NCBI GenBank assembly: GCA_036747335.1
Contig: DAIOCL010000031.1
Location: 1-29,316 of the forward strand
Direction: 5' to 3'
DNA length: 29,316 nucleotides
Source of the DNA: UBA4660 sp002405435
GTDB taxonomy: Bacteria > Bacteroidota > Bacteroidia > Flavobacteriales_D > Sanyastnellaceae
The translations under genes and the position numbers were made by a program. Of the stretch, positions 24,698-29,316 are shown in pieces. Below the pieces are notes generated by a model. It searched no databases and was not told the origin of the DNA. It saw only the letters and a program-made list of their open reading frames with translations. The stretch's first letter is position 1. Each line of letters opens with the position of its first letter.

Positions 24698-25455
24698 GGT
24701 GGATCCTGGCTATTGTGCTGATGTCTTTTGGCTGGCCTGAGCGGCTGCCCACCAAGGCGCGCGATTTCACTTTCGACCGGCTCAGCAATGGCTACCTGGT
24801 GTACGATACCTATGTGGACAAGTATGACCCGAACGGCAAATTGCTCTTTCGCACGGGAGACCTCAACTTCGGACCTATCTCATCCTTTGATGCCACCGAC
24901 CCGCTCAAACCCTTCATCTTTTTCCGTGACCAGGGCATCCTCTGTCCGCTCGACAACACCATGAGCCTGCAGGGCCCCACCCTTTTTCTCTACGCCTCAG
25001 ATTTCAGTCAGGTAGACCTGGTGGCGCGGGCCATTGATGGCCAGTACTGGTGCTGGGACGGACTTCAGAATGAACTGGTCAAAGTGGACGGCACCATGCA
25101 ACGGATATCTTCCACCGGCAACCTGTCGGCCCGGCTCGGTCTCGCCCTGCACCCTCACCAGCTGGTGGTAGTGGAAAACCACGTCTGCCTGGCCGACAGC
25201 GTGCACGGACTGCTCGTTTTTGACTTTATGGGCAACTACAGTTCGCAAACAAAACTACCCCACGGCGCGCGCCTTCAACCCGACGGAAAAACCCTGCTGG
25301 TGCTGACCCGGGAATCTGTAGCCCGCCTCGATCCGGCCAGCCCCCTTGCCGGGCTCGGTGCGTCCCGGGCGATGGCTGTCCCCGAAGGAGCCAAACTTTA
25401 CAGAGGCCGCATGTTCTGGCTGGAAAACGGCGCACTCAACTCAGAGGCGTATTGA
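24694..25455 (+). CDS. Conserved hypothetical protein, probable beta-propeller-like
   Basis: The 253 residues carry no domain I can name with certainty, but they resemble a Bacteroidota hypothetical family with a DxNFGPISSFDATDPLKPFIFFRD type core. The short hydrophobic N-terminus (WILAIVLMSFGW) may be a weak signal peptide. The rest alternates beta-strand-like segments (YVDKYDPNGKLLFRTG, VHGLLVFDFMGNYSSQTKL), suggesting a propeller. Its start overlaps the GH3 stop by 4 bases, which implies translational coupling and perhaps a shared pathway. A 112-base gap separates it from the kinase gene. Confidence 0.7.
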   Translation: MRWILAIVLMSFGWPERLPTKARDFTFDRLSNGYLVYDTYVDKYDPNGKLLFRTGDLNFGPISSFDATDPLKPFIFFRDQGILCPLDNTMSLQGPTLFLYASDFSQVDLVARAIDGQYWCWDGLQNELVKVDGTMQRISSTGNLSARLGLALHPHQLVVVENHVCLADSVHGLLVFDFMGNYSSQTKLPHGARLQPDGKTLLVLTRESVARLDPASPLAGLGASRAMAVPEGAKLYRGRMFWLENGALNSEAY

Positions 25456-25567
25456 GCAACGGGTTATCAACATTCAGCCCTGTGCACCATTCGTTTATAT
25501 ACATTCGACCCTAGAATTCACCGGTTATCTTTTCTCGGAAAGTGAATCGGTACTGACAGCCTAAACA

Positions 25568-26185
25568 ATGCACATTGCTATCGCCGGTAACATAGGTTCG
25601 GGAAAAACCACCCTGACCACCCTGCTCGCCAAACACTACAAGTGGCAGCCGCACTTCGAAGAGGTAGATGACAACCCCTACCTGATTGACTTTTACAAAG
25701 ACATGCACCGGTGGTCATTCAACCTCCAGGTCTATTTCCTGAAACGCCGGTTACGGCAAATTAAGACGCTCAACAAGAGCGGTAAGAAGATCGTTCAGGA
25801 CCGCACCATTTATGAGGACGCCCACATCTTCGCCCCTAACCTGCATGCCATGGGGCTTATGACTACAAGGGACTTTGAAAATTATCAAGACCTTTTTGAG
25901 CTGATGGATGAGTTCATCACGCCGCCAGACCTGTTGATTTACCTGCGCGCCACAGTTCCCGCACTGGTGGAAAATATCCAAAAGCGCGGCCGCGAATACG
26001 AGGAAGCCATTCGGCTCGATTACCTCAACCGCCTCAACGAACGCTATGAGGCATGGATCAGCACCTACAACAAGGGCAAGTTGCTCATCGTGGATGTTGA
26101 CACCAACAAGTTTCACGAAAAAGCGGAAGACCTGGGAAAAATAATATCCGGAATCGACAGCCAACTGCACGGCCTGTTTAAATAG
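25568..26185 (+). CDS. Deoxynucleoside kinase
   Basis: The 205-residue enzyme phosphorylates deoxynucleosides for the salvage of DNA precursors. The P-loop is G7-N-I-G-S-G-K13-T14. It has the DRTIYEDAHIF motif (DRS/T-ED type), a PPDLLIYLRA strand and the arginine-rich lid RGREYEEAI. The family includes deoxyadenosine and deoxyguanosine kinases, and I cannot set the base preference. Upstream, TATCTTTT at 25526-25533 is a weak promoter candidate. It is followed by a plus-strand hairpin terminator. Confidence 0.93.
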   Translation: MHIAIAGNIGSGKTTLTTLLAKHYKWQPHFEEVDDNPYLIDFYKDMHRWSFNLQVYFLKRRLRQIKTLNKSGKKIVQDRTIYEDAHIFAPNLHAMGLMTTRDFENYQDLFELMDEFITPPDLLIYLRATVPALVENIQKRGREYEEAIRLDYLNRLNERYEAWISTYNKGKLLIVDVDTNKFHEKAEDLGKIISGIDSQLHGLFK

Positions 26186-26250
26186 CACAGCACCTTCGCC
26201 TTGTGCCCGGCGGCCTTGCGCTGTGCGCTGACTTCCCTTTGACACATCCG

Positions 26251-26280
26251 AAAAAAAAACGTCGCCCTCGGGCGACGTTT
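26251..26280 (-). terminator. Rho-independent terminator for secDF
   Basis: AAACGTCGCC and GGCGACGTTT (26257-26266 and 26271-26280) form a perfect 10-base-pair stem with a 4-base loop. On the minus strand the stem is followed by nine T residues counting the stem end (26251-26259). It lies about 40 bases past the secDF stop. Confidence 0.85.
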
Positions 26281-26282
26281 CT

Positions 26283-26316
26283 GCTTTCCCCTTTTGGGGA
26301 AAAGCCATGTTTTTTT
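26283..26316 (+). terminator. Rho-independent terminator for the deoxynucleoside kinase operon
   Basis: GCTTTCCCC and GGGGAAAAGC form a stem with one bulged A around a TTTT loop (26283-26305). The tract of seven T residues at 26310-26316 follows on the plus strand. It ends 5 bases from the secDF stop, so the plus-strand transcript is stopped just before running antisense into secDF. Confidence 0.65.
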
Positions 26317-26320
26317 GTTC

Positions 26321-27817
26321 TTAGGCCGTAACCGGCTTCACTGCAGCGTCTGACGCTGACTTACCACCCTTGGAAAACCAGCGGTGGAAGTCGACCACAA
26401 TGGGGGTCGCAATAAATAGCGTGGAGTAAGAACCGCTCACCACGCCGACAATCATTGCGAAACAGAATCCGCGGATATCATCGCTTCCGAAGATGAACAT
26501 CACCAGCAGGGTCAGCAATACCGTCATGGAAGTATTGATGGTACGACCCAGGGTGCTGTTCAGGGCGTCGTTGATGGTGGCCTTCATATCATCGCCCCTG
26601 CGGTTACGCAGGTATTCGCGGATACGGTCGAAGATAACCACCGTGTCGTTGATCGAGTAACCGATTACCGTAAGGATGGCGCCGATAAAGGCCTGGTTAA
26701 CCTCCAGCGAAAACGGAACGATACCGTTGAGGAGCGAAAATGCCGCCACCACCATCAGGGCATCGTGGGCCAGGGCCACTATGGCACCGAGCGCGTAGTT
26801 GGCCATGCGGAACCGGATAAACACATAGAAACCTACGAGCAGCAGTCCGATGATAGAGGCCCAGATGGCTTCTTTCCTGAAGTCGTCAGACATAGTGGGA
26901 TCCACCTTTACACTTGAGATAATTTCAAAACCAACACCCGCTGAGGAAAGGGCCTCAGTGGTTTTGTCAAGCACCTGCTTTTCCACGTCCTCAGCATCGC
27001 TGCTGATCAGGTAGTTGGTCACGATTTTGTAGTTGCGTCCGCTGTTTTCAATACTCTGCACGGTGAGGCCGCTTGACTGACCGCCCGCCGAATACGCCGA
27101 TCCCAATGCGGTGCGCAGTGCGTCGGCATCCACATCACTGTCAAAGGCGACATTGAACGAGGTACCGCCGGCGAAGTCAACGCCCATGTTGAAGGAAGGA
27201 TTGCGCACGGCCATCGAAACAAAGCCAGCACCGATGATCACCAGAGAAATCACATAAAACACCTTGCGCTTGCCGACGAAATCGTAGTTGACATTGGTAA
27301 ACCAGTTTTTGGTGATGTTGCTTGCAAAGCTGATCGGACGCTTGTTTTCCAGCCTCCGGTAGAGAATCAGCCGCGCCACCACAATGGCAGTAAAAAGGGT
27401 AGTGAAAATACCGATGATGAGCGTTGTGGCGAAGCCTTTGATCGGCCCTGTACCCACCACAAACAGCACAATACCGGTGAGCAGCGTGGTGGCATTGCCG
27501 TCGATGATCGCGGAAATAGCCTTGATGAAACCATCGCGCATGGCAGGCTGCACGGCCTTGCCCATACGAAGTTCCTCCTTTACGCGCTCATAGATCAGTA
27601 CGTTGGCGTCTACAGCCATACCCATGGTCAGCACGATACCTGCAATACCCGGCAGCGTAAGTGAACCGCCGCAGGCAATCAGGGCCCCCATCATGAAGAA
27701 GAGGTTGGCGATCAGGGCTGCGTTGGCGGCAAGACCCGCCCAGGCATAGTAGAAAATCATATAGAGCAGAATCACCGCGAAGGCGATGATAAAGGCGCAG
27801 ATACCGGATGATATGTT
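26321..27817 (-). CDS. secDF: SecDF, C-terminal part (SecD TM2 onward and SecF), downstream of an in-frame TAG
   Basis: This stretch is in frame with the SecD part upstream and separated from it only by the TAG at 27818-27820. It begins with N-I-S-S-G-I, the run into SecD TM2, then LTLPGIAGIVLTMGMAVDANVLIYERVKEE, a SecD motif. The SecF part follows (NVNYDFVGKRKVFYVIS, MGVDFAGGTSF and the late INDTVVIFDRIREYLRNRR motif). SecDF uses the proton gradient to help the SecYEG translocon pull proteins across the inner membrane. If translated alone, the first usable start would be GTG at 27775 or ATG at 27757, inside TM2, which would leave a protein without the periplasmic domain. An intact fusion is the expected ancestral state. 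Confidence 0.88.
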   Translation of the reverse strand, partial: NISSGICAFIIAFAVILLYMIFYYAWAGLAANAALIANLFFMMGALIACGGSLTLPGIAGIVLTMGMAVDANVLIYERVKEELRMGKAVQPAMRDGFIKAISAIIDGNATTLLTGIVLFVVGTGPIKGFATTLIIGIFTTLFTAIVVARLILYRRLENKRPISFASNITKNWFTNVNYDFVGKRKVFYVISLVIIGAGFVSMAVRNPSFNMGVDFAGGTSFNVAFDSDVDADALRTALGSAYSAGGQSSGLTVQSIENSGRNYKIVTNYLISSDAEDVEKQVLDKTTEALSSAGVGFEIISSVKVDPTMSDDFRKEAIWASIIGLLLVGFYVFIRFRMANYALGAIVALAHDALMVVAAFSLLNGIVPFSLEVNQAFIGAILTVIGYSINDTVVIFDRIREYLRNRRGDDMKATINDALNSTLGRTINTSMTVLLTLLVMFIFGSDDIRGFCFAMIVGVVSGSYSTLFIATPIVVDFHRWFSKGGKSASDAAVKPVTA

Positions 27818-27820
27818 CTA
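27818..27820 (-). other. In-frame amber codon inside secDF
   Basis: The minus strand reads CTG GGA GAA TAG AAC ATA, and the encoded protein continues smoothly as family sequence on both sides (TLGE, then NISSGICAFIIAF). No frame change is involved: the two open stretches differ by a whole number of codons (499). Confidence 0.9.
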
Positions 27821-29316
27821 TTCTCCCAGGGTAGCGCCTACGGTCACCTCATCCAAGATGGTGATGCGCGCCGGCACTGAACCCGCCTTGAGCAGACCTG
27901 ACAGGTCGTCGGCCTCCTGAATCTGGTCTTTGATAGGACCGTTGCCAAAACTGATCTGTGAACGTCCGTTGGGAATAGGCTCATTCACATTCGGAGCGCT
28001 GTAGACCAGGTCGTCCATCACAATGGCAATCGGGCGCTGGTTGTCGGCCGCTGCTTTTTCGGTCATTTTTTTCCAGACCGGGGCGCCTTTGGAGGCATCC
28101 ATGGTGAGGTCAACAATGGCCTTGCCTTCGTAAATATCGCGGCCGGCAGAATTGATCACGCTGCCGTCCAGCGGGGCTATTCCTTTTCCGGATTCATCCT
28201 TAATGGCATAGAGGCGCACGGCATTGCCCTCAGCCTGGGCGCCCCACAGCAGGCGAATGTCTTTGGGCAGGAAGTTGCGCGCCACCGGACCTGCCAGCAT
28301 GCGGTTTACTTCAGCGGTATCCTTCACGTTGGCAATGGCTACCATACACTGGTCGATACCGGTGCTGCGGTCCATGGCGAGCATAGGGCCCAGTTTCGTG
28401 AGCAGGGGGTTTTTCTTGCGATCTTCTTCGGTGAGTTCTTTCTTTCCCTCTGCGGCCTCATCTTCTTCTGCGGCCGTGCTGTCGGCATCTGCACCGGCTG
28501 CCAGCGTGGTATCGGCCGCCGCAGCGGTTGTATCGGACGCGGTGAGTTGCGTCAGTGACGAATCCGCCGCAGCAGTATCCTTGTCACTCACAAACAATTC
28601 AGGGTAAAGGGTTTTGGCAATGCTGTCGTTGATGGCCTGCCATAATCCGTAGAGTTCAGAGCTCTTGTAGGTAGGCCAAAATTCGAGGTTGGCCGTAGTC
28701 TTCAGTTTCTTGCGCACATCTTCGCGGTCGTCCACACCCGGCAATTCGACCACAATACGGCCAGAAACCGATTGCTTTTGCACGTTGGGCTGGGCCACAC
28801 CCAGGTTGTCAATACGCTTTTTGATGATGTTTTCCGTATTCCTGATGGCGTTATCGGCTTCCTTGCCAAGCACATCAAGGACCTCGTCGTCGGTGGCATT
28901 CATCGGGAAGAGGTCGCTGCTCTTGCTCATGCTGAATACACGCCACAGGGGATAGCCAGCATTCTGTTCCTTCCACGCTTGCTCAAACAGCGCCATGTAC
29001 GAGGAGGAAGATCGTTTCTGCATCTCCGAAGCCTTCTTGAGGGCAGCATTGAAATTCGGGTCTTCGCTGCGTTCACTCAGGCCCAACAGCAGATCGGCAA
29101 TGGATACCTCGAGGGTAACGCTCATGCCGCCCTGAAGGTCAAGCCCCAGGTTCAACTGGTTCTTTTTTACGTCCCGGTAGGTGTTGCCCAGCACAGGATA
29201 GATCTTGGCCTCTGCGCTGTCGCGGAGGTAACTCTTGGTTACCGACAGTATGGCTGAATCCACCTGAACATCAGAACAGTCGGACTTGCGGATGGAGTCA
29301 ACATAGGCAACGGCGT
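27818..29316 (-). CDS. secDF: SecDF, N-terminal part (SecD periplasmic domain), runs off right edge and ends at in-frame TAG
   Basis: The frame is open to the window edge; the GTG at 29263 is not a real start, because AYVDSIRKSD precedes it without a stop. LNLGLDLQGGMSVTLEV is the conserved SecD D1 motif. RIDNLGVAQPNVQ and VVELPGVDDREDV belong to the P1 domain, as does the later GSVPARITILDEVTVGATLGE just before TM2. An acidic Ala/Thr/Asp-rich insertion sits in between. Translation would stop at TAG 27818-27820, exactly where family members read an L-G-x-E/Q-N-I type junction. One base change from CAG, AAG or GAG would explain it. Confidence 0.88.
   Translation of the reverse strand, partial: AVAYVDSIRKSDCSDVQVDSAILSVTKSYLRDSAEAKIYPVLGNTYRDVKKNQLNLGLDLQGGMSVTLEVSIADLLLGLSERSEDPNFNAALKKASEMQKRSSSSYMALFEQAWKEQNAGYPLWRVFSMSKSSDLFPMNATDDEVLDVLGKEADNAIRNTENIIKKRIDNLGVAQPNVQKQSVSGRIVVELPGVDDREDVRKKLKTTANLEFWPTYKSSELYGLWQAINDSIAKTLYPELFVSDKDTAAADSSLTQLTASDTTAAAADTTLAAGADADSTAAEEDEAAEGKKELTEEDRKKNPLLTKLGPMLAMDRSTGIDQCMVAIANVKDTAEVNRMLAGPVARNFLPKDIRLLWGAQAEGNAVRLYAIKDESGKGIAPLDGSVINSAGRDIYEGKAIVDLTMDASKGAPVWKKMTEKAAADNQRPIAIVMDDLVYSAPNVNEPIPNGRSQISFGNGPIKDQIQEADDLSGLLKAGSVPARITILDEVTVGATLGE
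28437..28620 (-). other. Low-complexity Ala/Thr/Asp/Glu-rich linker in SecD
   Basis: About 60 residues between the conserved blocks of the SecD periplasmic domain consist mostly of A, T, D, S and E, then a charged EGKKELTEEDRKKN tail. Such acidic linkers are common in Bacteroidota SecDF and are unlikely to be folded. Confidence 0.6.

Noticed and set aside
27818..27820. Reassignment of TAG as a sense codon in this genome
   Set aside because: TAG ends several genes here at proper C-termini (MoaA after its glycine pair, the SprB-repeat protein after its sorting domain, the deoxynucleoside kinase and others).

Overview
This window looks like ordinary chromosomal DNA from a member of the Bacteroidota, with base composition on the GC-rich side for that phylum. 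The evidence is two cell-surface proteins with type IX secretion (T9SS) C-terminal domains, SprB-type repeats, a SecD-SecF fusion, a Bacteroidota-type deoxynucleoside kinase, a GH3 enzyme, and a TonB-dependent receptor with a BtuG-like lipoprotein behind a cobalamin riboswitch. I see no tRNA, rRNA, insertion sequence, prophage or CRISPR array.

Layout, left to right. (1) 1-1262, minus: the N-terminal end of uvrA and a two-gene YeeE/YedE-type sulfur transporter. (2) 1340-9478, minus: a large secreted SprB-repeat protein, ligA, a putative outer-membrane protein, prmC, and a secreted choice-of-anchor B protein whose signal-peptide codons carry an in-frame TAA. (3) 9579-14170, minus: a tightly packed operon running 2OG-Fe(II) oxygenase, DUF7009-like protein, moaA, moeA, moaC, mobA, covering much of molybdenum cofactor synthesis (no moaD or moaE seen). 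(4) 14319-15956: a divergent pair, a small secreted protein (minus) and a diheme cytochrome c (plus). (5) 16008-20424, minus: cobalamin riboswitch, BtuB-like receptor, BtuG-like lipoprotein, TauE/SafE permease and DUF6265-like lipoprotein, in close succession and so probably one B12-repressed transcript. (6) 20520-23031, minus: a sodium:solute symporter and yaaA. (7) 23183-26185, plus: a GH3 enzyme, an overlapping hypothetical gene and a deoxynucleoside kinase. (8) 26321-29316, minus: secDF, running off the right edge, with an in-frame TAG inside the SecD half. Two back-to-back hairpin terminators separate blocks 7 and 8.

The most notable observations are the two in-frame nonsense codons in otherwise intact genes (TAG in secDF, TAA in the T9SS cargo leader), and the placement of a TauE/SafE permease and a DUF6265-like lipoprotein downstream of a cobalamin riboswitch with a BtuB/BtuG pair. 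I found no clear sign of a wholly new multi-gene system. The rest reads as housekeeping and surface or transport genes.
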